Source of the DNA: JACCUZ01 sp038246575
Lineage (GTDB): Bacteria; Actinomycetota; Actinomycetes; JACCUZ01
NCBI GenBank assembly: GCA_038246575.1
Contig: JBBRVU010000059.1
Location: 1-21,213 of the forward strand
Length of the DNA stretch: 21,213 nt
Direction: 5' to 3'
A model generated the notes under the pieces. It did no database searches. It saw only the letters and a program-made list of their open reading frames with translations, and was not told the DNA's origin. A program made the position numbers and the translations under genes. Position 1 is the stretch's first letter. Every line of letters starts with the position of its first letter. This document shows, piece after piece, positions 6,737 through 13,835 of this stretch.

Positions 6737-6949
6737 ATGGCGACGGATGCGATCACGGTGGCCGAGCAGGCCGCCAGCCAGGACCCTGCGGTCGGACTCA
6801 GTGCCGTGGCTGCGCTGCGGCGGCTCGCCGACCAGCTCGAGGCCCTGCAGGTTCGCAGTGCCCGCGACCACGGCTGGTCCTGGGAGGCGATCGGCGCCGT
6901 GCTCGGCGTGAGCCGGCAGGCCGTCCACAAGAAGCACCGGCGGCGCTAG
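6737..6949 (+). CDS. Small helix-turn-helix protein, probable DNA-binding regulator
   Basis: This 70-residue protein starts at ATG 6737. Its C-terminal half is a clear helix-turn-helix (about residues 46-66, SWEAIGAVLGVSRQAVHKKH), ending in a basic RRR. The N-terminal half (AVGLSAVAALRRLADQLEALQVRSAR) is predicted helical and may dimerise. It has no visible ligand or metal site. A Clp-N protein follows 29 bases later on the same strand; I know this pairing of a small HTH protein with a Clp-N protein from other actinobacteria, but no function I can name. The two palindromes upstream suggest that it regulates its own operon. An in-frame ATG at 6701 would place the -10 and operator within the coding region and is unlikely. 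Confidence 0.8.
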   Translation: MATDAITVAEQAASQDPAVGLSAVAALRRLADQLEALQVRSARDHGWSWEAIGAVLGVSRQAVHKKHRRR

Positions 6950-6978
6950 GCCGTGACCCACCGGAGGAGGTAAGACCC

Positions 6979-7590
6979 GTGTTCGAACGATTCACCGAGG
7001 ACGCGAGGCAGCTCGTCGTCGAGGCGCAGGCGCAGGCCCGGGCTCTGGGCCACGGCTGGATCGGCACCGAGCACCTGCTGCTCGCCGCCGCCGGTCCCGA
7101 CTCGTCGCTCCGACCGACGTTGGACGCCCTCGGGCTGACCCAGCAGGCCCTGCAGGACGAGGTGACCCGGGTCCTGGGACGCCTCGCGACCGCCGACCCG
7201 AGCAGCGACCACGACGCTGACGCCCTGCGCGGCATCGGGATCGACATCGACGCAGTGCGTCGCCGCGTCGAGGACCAGTTCGGCCCCGGCGCGCTGGACG
7301 CGCCCGCACCGGCGCCGACCCGCCGCCTGCGCCGCCTGCGCTCGCGCGCGCGGTCGATCGGGCGCGACCCCCATCGCGGGCACATCCCGTTCACGCGCAA
7401 GGCCAAGAAGGGCCTCGTGCTCGCGCTGCGGGAGGCGGTCGGCCTGCACAGCGGCGAGATCGCGAGCGGTCACGTCCTGCTCGGCATCCTCGGCACCGAC
7501 GGGCTCGCCGTGACCGTGGTCGTCACCCTGGGGGTCGAGCCGGACGACTTGCGGGCGGTGGTGCTCGACCAGCTCAGGCGCGCCGCCTGA
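6979..7590 (+). CDS. Clp N-terminal (double Clp-N repeat) domain protein without ATPase
   Basis: This 203-residue protein starts at GTG 6979 with GGAGGAGGT eight bases upstream. It holds two Clp-N repeats, the substrate/adaptor docking fold of ClpA and ClpC: residues about 1-67 (FERFTEDARQLVVEAQAQA, GTEHLLLAAA) and about 135-200 (FTRKAKKGLVLALREAV, ASGHVLLGIL). A basic Arg-rich linker (about 113-130) separates them. There is no Walker A or B motif, so it is not a chaperone ATPase. It could act as an adaptor, a decoy, or a stress-linked binding protein for Clp substrates. It is probably co-transcribed with the small HTH gene 29 bases upstream. The function is unproven. Confidence 0.85.
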   Translation: MFERFTEDARQLVVEAQAQARALGHGWIGTEHLLLAAAGPDSSLRPTLDALGLTQQALQDEVTRVLGRLATADPSSDHDADALRGIGIDIDAVRRRVEDQFGPGALDAPAPAPTRRLRRLRSRARSIGRDPHRGHIPFTRKAKKGLVLALREAVGLHSGEIASGHVLLGILGTDGLAVTVVVTLGVEPDDLRAVVLDQLRRAA

Positions 7591-7640
7591 GTCGCTGGCC
7601 GCCCAGCCGCTGCCGATATCGACCGCGACAAGAGGTGCCC

Positions 7641-7697
7641 GCTTCAGCAGGCGGGTGATCGCTTCAGCAGGCCAACACGCCTGCTGAAGCGATCACC
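7641..7697. terminator. Perfect 19-bp hairpin with an extra copy of one arm; probable bidirectional terminator
   Basis: GGTGATCGCTTCAGCAGGC (7654-7672) pairs perfectly with its reverse complement at 7679-7697 around a six-base loop. The 12-mer GCTTCAGCAGGC also occurs at 7641-7652, twenty bases before its copy in the left arm, so the right arm can pair with either copy. There is no T-tract on either side, so this is not a classical intrinsic terminator, but a stem of this strength between convergent genes fits termination. It may instead be one copy of a dispersed palindromic repeat. Confidence 0.6.
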
Positions 7698-7730
7698 AGG
7701 GTGCTGTACGTGGTCGAACTCGGGGAGCCG

Positions 7731-7763
7731 GAGCGGGAGGCGGAGGCGGAGCGGGAGGCGGAG
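7731..7763. repeat. Purine-rich 18-bp-period tandem repeat next to the yebC stop
   Basis: GAGCGGGAGGCGGAG at 7731-7745 recurs exactly at 7749-7763, giving a period of 18 bp, within a longer GGAG/GGCG-rich tract from about 7722. On the yebC transcript the strand is pyrimidine-rich and C-rich, which could serve as a Rho-loading site before the hairpin further on. That role is inferred. Confidence 0.6.
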
Positions 7764-7772
7764 CCCGGGGGG

Positions 7773-8525
7773 TCAGCCCACCGACTCCATGACCTCGTCG
7801 GACACGTCGTAGTTGGCCCACACGTCCTGCACGTCGTCGGAGTCCTCGAGCGCCTCGATCAGCCGGAACACCTTCTTGGCCCCGTCCTCGTCCAGCTCGA
7901 CCGACACCGACGGCAGGAACGAGGCGTCCGCCGAGTCGTAGTCGATGCCCGCGTCCTGCAGCGCCGTGCGCACCGCTACCAGGTCGACCGCCTCGCTGAC
8001 GACCTCGAACGCCTCGTCGAGATCGTTGACCTCCTCGGCGCCGGCGTCCAGGACCGCGAGCAGCACGTCGTCCTCGCTCATCCCGTCGGACTTCGGGACG
8101 ATCACGACACCCTTGCGGTTGAACAGGTACGACACCGAGCCCGGGTCGGCCATCGAGCCACCGTTACGCGTCATCGCGGTGCGCACCTCGGCCGCGGCCC
8201 GGTTCCGGTTGTCGGTCAGGCACTCGACCATGATGGCGACACCACCCGGGCCGTAGCCCTCGTACACGATCGTCTGGTAGTCGGCGCCGCCCGCCTCGAC
8301 ACCTGACCCGCGCTTGACCGCCCGGTCGATGTTGTCGTTGGGGACGGAGGACTTCTTCGCCTTCTGGATGGCGTCGAACAGCGTCGGGTTGCCGGCCAGG
8401 TCTCCCCCACCGGTCCGCGCCGCGACCTCGATGTTCTTGATCAGCTTCGCGAACATCTTGCCGCGCCGGGCGTCGATGACGGCCTTCTTGTGCTTGGTCG
8501 TGGCCCACTTGGAGTGGCCGCTCAT
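7773..8525 (-). CDS. YebC/PmpR family regulatory/translation-associated protein
   Basis: The 250-residue protein has the classic YebC N-terminus (MSGHSKWATTKHKKAVIDARRGKMFAK), the central block NRNRAAAEVRTAMTRNGGSMADPGSVSYLF, and the acidic C-terminal domain. Family members were annotated as transcriptional regulators; more recent work on YebC-type proteins links them to translation of proline-rich stretches, so the exact role here is open. The start ATG at 8525 overlaps the pdxT stop by four bases (ATGA), so it is coupled to pdxST. It is the last gene of a long minus-strand run and is followed by the hairpin at 7654-7697. Confidence 0.95.
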   Translation of the reverse strand: MSGHSKWATTKHKKAVIDARRGKMFAKLIKNIEVAARTGGGDLAGNPTLFDAIQKAKKSSVPNDNIDRAVKRGSGVEAGGADYQTIVYEGYGPGGVAIMVECLTDNRNRAAAEVRTAMTRNGGSMADPGSVSYLFNRKGVVIVPKSDGMSEDDVLLAVLDAGAEEVNDLDEAFEVVSEAVDLVAVRTALQDAGIDYDSADASFLPSVSVELDEDGAKKVFRLIEALEDSDDVQDVWANYDVSDEVMESVG

Positions 8526-9139
8526 GACTGCTCCTTCACCATCTGCACGAACGCCGCGTGGACGCGGGTGTCACCCGTCAGCTCGGGGTGGAACGACGTG
8601 GCCAACAGGTGCCCGTGCTCCCCGCCACGAACGGCCACGACCTTACCCGCGGCAGCGCCCGACTCGACGCGGGCGAGCACGCGGACTCCGTCGCCGGTCT
8701 GCTCGACCCACGGGGCCCGGATGAAGATGGCATGCATCAGCCCGGGGGGCTCGATGCCTTCGAAGGACACGTCGGCCTCGAACGAGTCGACCTGGCGCCC
8801 GAACGCGTTGCGCCGGACCAGGACATCGAGACCGCCGATCGTCTCCTGGCCGACGATGCCGTCCTCGATCCGGTCGGCGAGCAGGATCATGCCGGCACAC
8901 GAGCCGTAGGTCGGCAGCCCCTCGCCGATCCGCTTGCGCAGCGGCTCCAGCAGCTCGAAGGACGCCGCCAGCTTGGCCATCGTGGTGGACTCCCCGCCGG
9001 GCAGGACCAGGCCGTCGACCCGGTCGAGCTCCTCGGGCCGCCGAACCGTCACGGCCTCGACACCCAGCCCGGTCAGGATCTGCAGGTGCTCCCTCACGTC
9101 ACCCTGCAGAGCGAGGACCCCGACCGTCGGGGTGGTCAC
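8522..9139 (-). CDS. pdxT: Pyridoxal 5'-phosphate synthase glutaminase subunit PdxT
   Basis: PdxT hydrolyses glutamine and channels ammonia to PdxS. The 205-residue protein has the class I glutaminase nucleophile C81 in YGSCAGM and the catalytic H184 and E186 in SFHPEL. LALQGDVREH near the start and LPGGESTTM (46-54) are typical PdxT motifs. The start GTG at 9139 overlaps the pdxS stop by four bases (GTGA), and the stop overlaps the yebC start. This chain gives near-equal expression of the two subunits of the 24-mer complex. The open frame continues upstream inside pdxS but without homology. Confidence 0.96.
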   Translation of the reverse strand: MTTPTVGVLALQGDVREHLQILTGLGVEAVTVRRPEELDRVDGLVLPGGESTTMAKLAASFELLEPLRKRIGEGLPTYGSCAGMILLADRIEDGIVGQETIGGLDVLVRRNAFGRQVDSFEADVSFEGIEPPGLMHAIFIRAPWVEQTGDGVRVLARVESGAAAGKVVAVRGGEHGHLLATSFHPELTGDTRVHAAFVQMVKEQS

Positions 9140-10062
9140 CAGCCGCGCTCGGCCAGCCGGTGCGGCGCAGGGATCTCGTCCACGTTGATGCCCACCATGG
9201 CCTCGCCAAGACCGCGCGACACCTTGGCCAGCATGTCGGGGTCGTCGAAGAACGTGGTCGCCTTGACGATGGCTTCCGCGCGCTGTGCCGGGTTGCCGGA
9301 CTTGAAGATCCCCGACCCGACGAAGACTCCCTCGGCGCCGAGCTGCATCATCATCGCCGCGTCTGCCGGGGTCGCGATGCCGCCAGCGGTGAACAGCACG
9401 ACAGGCAGCTTGCCGGCGGCGGCGACCTCCTTGACCAGCTCGTAGGGCGCCTGCAGCTCCTTGGCGGCCACGAACAGCTCGTCCTCGCTCAGGGAGGACA
9501 GTCGCCGCAGCTCGCCGCCGATGGCGCGCATGTGCATCGTCGCGTTGGAGACGTCGCCGGTGCCGGCCTCGCCCTTGGACCGGATCATCGCGGCGCCCTC
9601 GGTGATGCGCCGCAGCGCCTCGCCGAGGTTGGTGGCGCCACAGACGAAGGGCACGGTGAACTGCCACTTGTCGATGTGGTTGGTGTAGTCGGCCGGGGTC
9701 AGCACCTCGGACTCGTCGACGTAGTCCACACCGAGCGCCTGAAGAACCTGCGCCTCGACGAAGTGACCGATCCGGGCCTTGGCCATCACCGGGATCGAGA
9801 CCGCCTCGATGATGCCGTCGATCATGTCAGGATCGCTCATGCGCGAGACCCCGCCCTGCGCCCGGATGTCGGCCGGGACCCGCTCCAGTGCCATGACGGC
9901 AACGGCGCCGGCATCCTCGGCGATCTTGGCCTGGTCGGCGGTGACGACGTCCATGATGACGCCGCCCTTGAGCATCTCGGCCATCCCGCGCTTGACGCGG
10001 GCGGTGCCGGTCGACGCAGCGGACGAGGGCGACGCGGAGGGGGGCACGACAGGGCTGGTCAC
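9136..10062 (-). CDS. pdxS: Pyridoxal 5'-phosphate synthase lyase subunit PdxS
   Basis: PdxS builds PLP from ribose 5-phosphate, glyceraldehyde 3-phosphate and ammonia. With GTG 10062 it is 308 residues. The two catalytic lysines are visible: K95 in VMAKARIGH and K163 in IRSKGEAGTG. The conserved core starts at TGTARVKRGMAEMLKGGVIM. I chose GTG 10062 because GAGG lies six bases upstream. An ATG at 10101 would add 13 residues but has no ribosome-binding site, and its codons would overlap a GC hairpin (10075-10099). The first 17 or so residues are a Ser/Pro/Ala-rich extension, common in actinobacterial PdxS. Confidence 0.95.
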   Translation of the reverse strand: MTSPVVPPSASPSSAASTGTARVKRGMAEMLKGGVIMDVVTADQAKIAEDAGAVAVMALERVPADIRAQGGVSRMSDPDMIDGIIEAVSIPVMAKARIGHFVEAQVLQALGVDYVDESEVLTPADYTNHIDKWQFTVPFVCGATNLGEALRRITEGAAMIRSKGEAGTGDVSNATMHMRAIGGELRRLSSLSEDELFVAAKELQAPYELVKEVAAAGKLPVVLFTAGGIATPADAAMMMQLGAEGVFVGSGIFKSGNPAQRAEAIVKATTFFDDPDMLAKVSRGLGEAMVGINVDEIPAPHRLAERGW

Positions 10063-10074
10063 GGTGAACCTCAC

Positions 10075-10099
10075 GGGGGAGACGGGCTTCTGCTCCCCC
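10075..10099 (-). promoter_or_regulatory. GC hairpin in the pdxS leader
   Basis: GGGGGAG (10075-10081) and CTCCCCC (10093-10099) are perfect reverse complements around an 11-base loop. On the minus-strand transcript the stem ends two bases before the GAGG (10072-10069) that serves the pdxS GTG. It may weaken read-through from the lipoprotein gene upstream or affect pdxS translation. There is no T-tract. Confidence 0.45.
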
Positions 10100-10113
10100 A
10101 TCGTAGGCCGTGC

Positions 10114-11151
10114 TCAGCCCACCGCGACCGGACGACCCTTTCCGAGCAGCGCGATCCAGATCTGACCCGGTGCGAGCACCGCCTGCTGGCCTTTGATCGT
10201 GTACGCCGTGGGCTGGGACGCCTTGGGCCGCGACCACCGGCCCTTGAACACCCGCCCGTCGCGGAAGATCAGCGCCTTGCCCTTGCCCACGGTCTCGGTC
10301 AGCGGCGTCTGGGCGCCGTTGACGTCGTAGTAGTTGCTCCCGGTCACCTTGGAGTACGCCACGATGAACGTGGTCGGCCCGAGCCGCCCGCCCTCCGCGG
10401 CGATGTCGGCCCGCCCGTCCATCGAGAGCAGCCAGCGCTCACCCTTCGACGACCACTCCCCCGTGACGCGCGCGCCGGGGTAGATGACGGTGAAGGACTT
10501 GGCCGGTTTGCCGCCGGCCGACGCGTCGCCGAACGAGTAGCCGACCTGCGTGGGCTTGTCGAGCTTTCCGGCCCGCTGCAGCAGCCGGTCGAACCGGCCG
10601 ATGACGTCATAGGGCTGCGGACGGTCTCCCGCCCGCCGGTACCCGCTGCGGTTGGCGTCGAAGGACACCAGACCCAGCGGCGCCCGCCGCAGGTTGTCGG
10701 CCAGCTTGTTCTGCGACCCGGAGTAGGCAAGCCCGGTCTTGCCGTACTGCCGGAGGAGCGCGATGTCGGTGATGCGCGCGCTGCGAACCGGACCGACGAA
10801 CGTCGGGTAGCGGCTGGAGAAGATGGCCGCCAGCCGGGTGACCCCACCCTCGACCTGCTCGACGTAGACGACATCGGCCTTGGACAGCCCCTGCTGCGGG
10901 TGTGCCTTGGCGGTGTTGTCGATCTTGACCGCCATGACCGGCTGGTCCGGCTGGCCCAGCCGGCCCGACAGGAGCGACGGCTCGGGCGGGGGCGGTGGCG
11001 TGGAGGACGACTGGCTCGGGGTCGGGGGCGGGGTCGCACCGGCCGTGGTCCGCCGGGGTTGCGGGTCCGCGGAGCAGGCGGTGAGCAGCAGCGTGGCGGC
11101 GACGAGGCCGACCCCGGCCGCACGGAGGGTGGAGCTGGAGGGGAAATTCAC
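10114..11151 (-). CDS. DUF3048 domain-containing lipoprotein (YerB-like)
   Basis: The 345-residue protein has an N-terminal lipoprotein signal: a hydrophobic stretch ending in LLLTAC, with lipobox cysteine C26. A Pro/Ser/Thr-rich linker (TPPPTPSQSSSTPPPPPEP) follows, then the two-part DUF3048 region. Recognisable stretches include AVKIDNTAKAHPQQGLSKADVVYVE, GGVTRLAAIF, PVRSARITDIALL and YYDVNGAQTPLTETVGKGKALIFRDG. It should be anchored to the outer face of the membrane. The function of the family is not established. GTG 11151 overlaps the stop of the gene upstream by four bases (GTGA), which explains why there is no clear ribosome-binding site. It lies between the mannoside genes and pdxST. 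Confidence 0.88.
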   Translation of the reverse strand: MNFPSSSTLRAAGVGLVAATLLLTACSADPQPRRTTAGATPPPTPSQSSSTPPPPPEPSLLSGRLGQPDQPVMAVKIDNTAKAHPQQGLSKADVVYVEQVEGGVTRLAAIFSSRYPTFVGPVRSARITDIALLRQYGKTGLAYSGSQNKLADNLRRAPLGLVSFDANRSGYRRAGDRPQPYDVIGRFDRLLQRAGKLDKPTQVGYSFGDASAGGKPAKSFTVIYPGARVTGEWSSKGERWLLSMDGRADIAAEGGRLGPTTFIVAYSKVTGSNYYDVNGAQTPLTETVGKGKALIFRDGRVFKGRWSRPKASQPTAYTIKGQQAVLAPGQIWIALLGKGRPVAVG

Positions 11152-11750
11152 GGGACCCGACGGTACGTGGTCCCACCGGCCGGGCTCGACAGACCCTCCG
11201 GTGGCGAGTCGCTGATCTCGAACGTCGCCGGCCACGGTGCGTGCCCGGCCAGCCGCAGGTAGCGCACCACTCGCTTGCGCCTGACCACCCGGGCCGAGCG
11301 GACCACGTCGTTGAGGAAGCGCCGGGAGAGCTGGACCCGCAGGCAGGCCGAGGACAGCTCGTGGAGCAGCTCCCGGCCCAGCGGGTCGGCGGCGATCTCG
11401 GCCGTGAGGGACTCGTCGGCGAAGGCCGCCCGCAGCGCCCCGGTCAGGTCGCTCTCGGCCATCTCGCGGGCCTGCTGGTCCAGTTCCTCGCGGCCGTTCT
11501 GACTGTCGGTCTCCCGGGCGTGATGCGCCGCGTCGGCGACGAAGAGCGCCGTGGCGGGGTCGAGCCGGCCGGAGGCAGCGATCTGCAGCGTCACGGAAGC
11601 GCGCCGGACCAGCTGGGCGTCGAGGGCGTTGTGCGCTCCCTCCAGCCGCGCGTGCAGCCGGTCCAGGCGGGTCGCACTGAAGGTGAGGTACCACGCCGCG
11701 AGCGCGACGCCGGCCACGACGATCATCACGGTCGCGCCCGGGGTCCACAC
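11148..11750 (-). CDS. LemA-like membrane-anchored helical protein, conserved hypothetical
   Basis: This 200-residue protein has one N-terminal membrane segment (about 8-25, VMIVVAGVALAAWYLTF) and then a helical domain. RLDRLHARLEGAHNALDAQLVRRASVTLQIA resembles the start of LemA proteins, which have long antiparallel helices. A further basic stretch, RSARVVRRKRVVRYLRLAGHA, lies near the C-terminus. The start is GTG 11750; an in-frame ATG at 11726 is possible, and neither has a clear ribosome-binding site. It sits 18 bases after the pimA-like gene and is coupled to the DUF3048 lipoprotein gene by a GTGA overlap. I do not recognise a specific function; LemA similarity is by eye only. Confidence 0.7.
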   Translation of the reverse strand: MWTPGATVMIVVAGVALAAWYLTFSATRLDRLHARLEGAHNALDAQLVRRASVTLQIAASGRLDPATALFVADAAHHARETDSQNGREELDQQAREMAESDLTGALRAAFADESLTAEIAADPLGRELLHELSSACLRVQLSRRFLNDVVRSARVVRRKRVVRYLRLAGHAPWPATFEISDSPPEGLSSPAGGTTYRRVP

Positions 11751-11768
11751 GCCGCCAGCGTAGGCCGG

Positions 11769-12926
11769 TTACCGCCGCAGCCGGTCCCGCCAGGGGCGCA
11801 CGTCGGCCTCTCCCACGGCGCCGGCGCCGGCGGCGACCGTCTCGTAGACCGCGATGATCTGGTCGGCCACCGACGACCAGTCGAAACGCCGGACCCAGCT
11901 GCTCGCTGTGCCCGACAGCTGCTCCCGGCGGGTCGGGTCGGCCAGCAGCGCGACCAGCGAGCCGGCCAGCGCCGCGACGTCGCCGGCCGGGAAGAGCACA
12001 CCGACCCGGCCTCCGTCGAGCACTCGGGAGAAGGCGTCCAGCCGCGACGCCAGCACCGGCGCCCCCGCGGACATCGCCTCGACCAGGATCACCCCGAAGC
12101 TCTCGCCACCGAGGTTCGGTGCCACGTAGACGTCGACGCTGCGCAGCAGTCGGGCCTTGTCGATCTCGCTGACCACACCGAGGAAGGTCACCGCGTCGCG
12201 CACCGCCGGTGGCAGGTCCTCGAGCGCGTCGTCGGCGTCGCCGCGCCCGGCAACCACCAGCCGCACCCCCGGTCGTTCGGCCACGACCTGCTCCATCGCG
12301 TCCAGCAGCGTCGGCAGCCCCTTGCGCGCCTCGTCGAGGCGACCGATGAAGCCGATCGTGCCACCGGCACCCTGCCAGGACGGCTGCGGCCGCGCATCGG
12401 CGAAACGATCGACGAACACCCCGTTCGGGATCAGCACCGCGTCCCCGCCCACATGCTCCACCAGGGTTCGTCGGGCGTCCTCGGACACCGCGATGCGCGC
12501 GCCGATCTTCTCCAGGGCCGGTTCCAGGACGGGCGAGGCAGCGAGCATCGCCCGGGAACGCAGGTTGGCAGTGTGGAACGTCGCGACGATGGGCCCGGTG
12601 GCGGCCCAGCAGGCGAGCAGCGACAGCGACGGCGTTGCCGGCTCGTGCAGGTGCAGGACGTCGAAGCGACCGTCACGCAGCCAACGCCGGACTCGGGCCG
12701 CCGACAGCGGCCCGAAGTTCACCCGGGCCACCGACCCGTTGTAGGGCACGGGAACCGCTCGACCGGCCGGGACGACGTAGGACGGCAGCGGGCTGTCGTC
12801 GTCGGCCGGCGCCAGCACCGAGACCTCGTGTCCGCGGCCGGTCAGCACCTCGGCAAGGTCGCGCACGTGGAACTGCACACCGCCGGGCACGTCCCAGGAG
12901 TACGGGCAGACGATCCCGACCTTCAT
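11769..12926 (-). CDS. pimA: GT4 mannosyltransferase, PimA-like
   Basis: PimA transfers the first mannose from GDP-mannose to phosphatidylinositol on the cytoplasmic face. The 385-residue protein is close to the mycobacterial length. It has the GT-B fold with the N-terminal loop VCPYSWDVPGGVQFHVRDLAE, HLHEPATPSLSLLA, FIGRLDEARKGLPTLLDA, and the GT4 donor motif NLGGESFGVILVEAMSAG, which contains the EX7E-type glutamates. ATG 12926 overlaps the stop of the acyltransferase gene by four bases. The neighbours pgsA and patA-like form the standard actinobacterial PIM cluster, which is the main support for the specific name. Confidence 0.9.
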   Translation of the reverse strand: MKVGIVCPYSWDVPGGVQFHVRDLAEVLTGRGHEVSVLAPADDDSPLPSYVVPAGRAVPVPYNGSVARVNFGPLSAARVRRWLRDGRFDVLHLHEPATPSLSLLACWAATGPIVATFHTANLRSRAMLAASPVLEPALEKIGARIAVSEDARRTLVEHVGGDAVLIPNGVFVDRFADARPQPSWQGAGGTIGFIGRLDEARKGLPTLLDAMEQVVAERPGVRLVVAGRGDADDALEDLPPAVRDAVTFLGVVSEIDKARLLRSVDVYVAPNLGGESFGVILVEAMSAGAPVLASRLDAFSRVLDGGRVGVLFPAGDVAALAGSLVALLADPTRREQLSGTASSWVRRFDWSSVADQIIAVYETVAAGAGAVGEADVRPWRDRLRR

Positions 12927-13834
12927 CCCCGTGGCGGCAGGTCGGACAACCACAGCGGCTGGAGCATGTGCCAGTCCTCGGGGTGGGCCCGGATGGCGTC
13001 GCTGAACACGTCGGCGACCTGCTGGGTCATGGCCGTGACCTTCTCACGCGTCCGACCCTGCTCCGGGACCTCGACCGGGTCGTGGAACCGGATCACCAGC
13101 GTCGGCACCGGGCCGGCGCCTGGTTCGTGCCAGATGCTCACCGGCAGCAGCGCGGCACCGGTGCGCAGGGCCAGCATGGCCGGGCCGGGCGGCATCCGGG
13201 TCCCTTCCCCGAGCAGGTCGACCGGGATGCCCGAGGATCGCAGGTCGCGGTCGGCCAGCAGCGGCACGAAGCGGCCGTCCCGCAGCCGCCTCGCCAATGT
13301 GTCGACCAGGTCTCCGTCCCCGCCGGTGAGCGGCAGGATCTCCATGCCCAGGCCCTGCCGGTAGTCGACGAACCGCTCGTAGAGCCGCTCGGGGCGCAGC
13401 CGCTCGGCCACCGTCACGACGGGAGCGCCGGTGAGCGTCGCCCAGGCACCGGCGTGGTCCCAGTTGCCCATGTGCATCAGCGCGGCCACCGCGCCGCGCG
13501 CTCCGTCACCGATGTTGGCCCGCATGTGGTGCTCGCCCTCGACCCGCACTGTGGACACCACTCGATCCGAGTCCCAGTCGGGCAGCCGGAAGGCGTCGCA
13601 CCAGTACCGCAGGTAGGCCCGCAGCCCGGCACGCGTCAGATCCGCCAGCTCCGGCGTCGACGCCTGCGGACGGGCCCGGCGCAGGTTGGCCTGCAGCCGC
13701 ACGACCGAAGGCCCCCGTCGACGCCACATGAGGTCTGCCACGAGGTCGAACAGCCGGTACGCCGTGGCCTCGGGTAGTCGGCGCACCAGCGCCCAGGCTC
13801 CGGCGTACAGCCAGTAGGTCAGCCGGTCGCGCAC
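12923..13834 (-). CDS. Phosphatidylinositol mannoside acyltransferase, PatA-like (LpxL/HtrB family)
   Basis: This 303-residue protein belongs to the lysophospholipid acyltransferase/LpxL family. The catalytic HX4D motif is seen as H121-MGNW-D126, and LLADRDLRSSGIPVDLLGE matches the second conserved block. In mycobacteria the homologue at this locus (PatA) transfers palmitate to the mannose of PIM. The start GTG 13834 lies one base after the pgsA stop (TGA-C-GTG), and the stop overlaps the pimA-like ATG, so all three are probably translated together. The open frame extends upstream into pgsA without homology. The protein should be peripheral to the inner leaflet. Confidence 0.9.
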   Translation of the reverse strand: MRDRLTYWLYAGAWALVRRLPEATAYRLFDLVADLMWRRRGPSVVRLQANLRRARPQASTPELADLTRAGLRAYLRYWCDAFRLPDWDSDRVVSTVRVEGEHHMRANIGDGARGAVAALMHMGNWDHAGAWATLTGAPVVTVAERLRPERLYERFVDYRQGLGMEILPLTGGDGDLVDTLARRLRDGRFVPLLADRDLRSSGIPVDLLGEGTRMPPGPAMLALRTGAALLPVSIWHEPGAGPVPTLVIRFHDPVEVPEQGRTREKVTAMTQQVADVFSDAIRAHPEDWHMLQPLWLSDLPPRG

Positions 13835-13835
13835 G

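Larger units (their letters stand above)
7591..7772. other. Convergent intergenic region with hairpin and purine-rich repeat
   Basis: This 182-base gap separates the convergent Clp-N gene (ends 7590) and yebC (ends 7773). I see no gene in it. It contains a direct copy of a 12-mer at 7641-7652, a perfect long hairpin at 7654-7697, and a purine-rich tandem repeat at about 7731-7763. Most likely it is a two-way transcription termination region. Confidence 0.7.

Noticed and set aside
7701..8306. Plus-strand open frame starting in the convergent gap and running opposite yebC
   Set aside because: Antisense to a clear YebC; its first part is only the purine-rich repeat read as GluArg-rich sequence.
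9160..13364. Two long plus-strand open frames opposite pdxS to the pimA/patA-like genes
   Set aside because: Shadow frames of strongly supported minus-strand genes; low-complexity Arg/Gly/His composition and no start signals.
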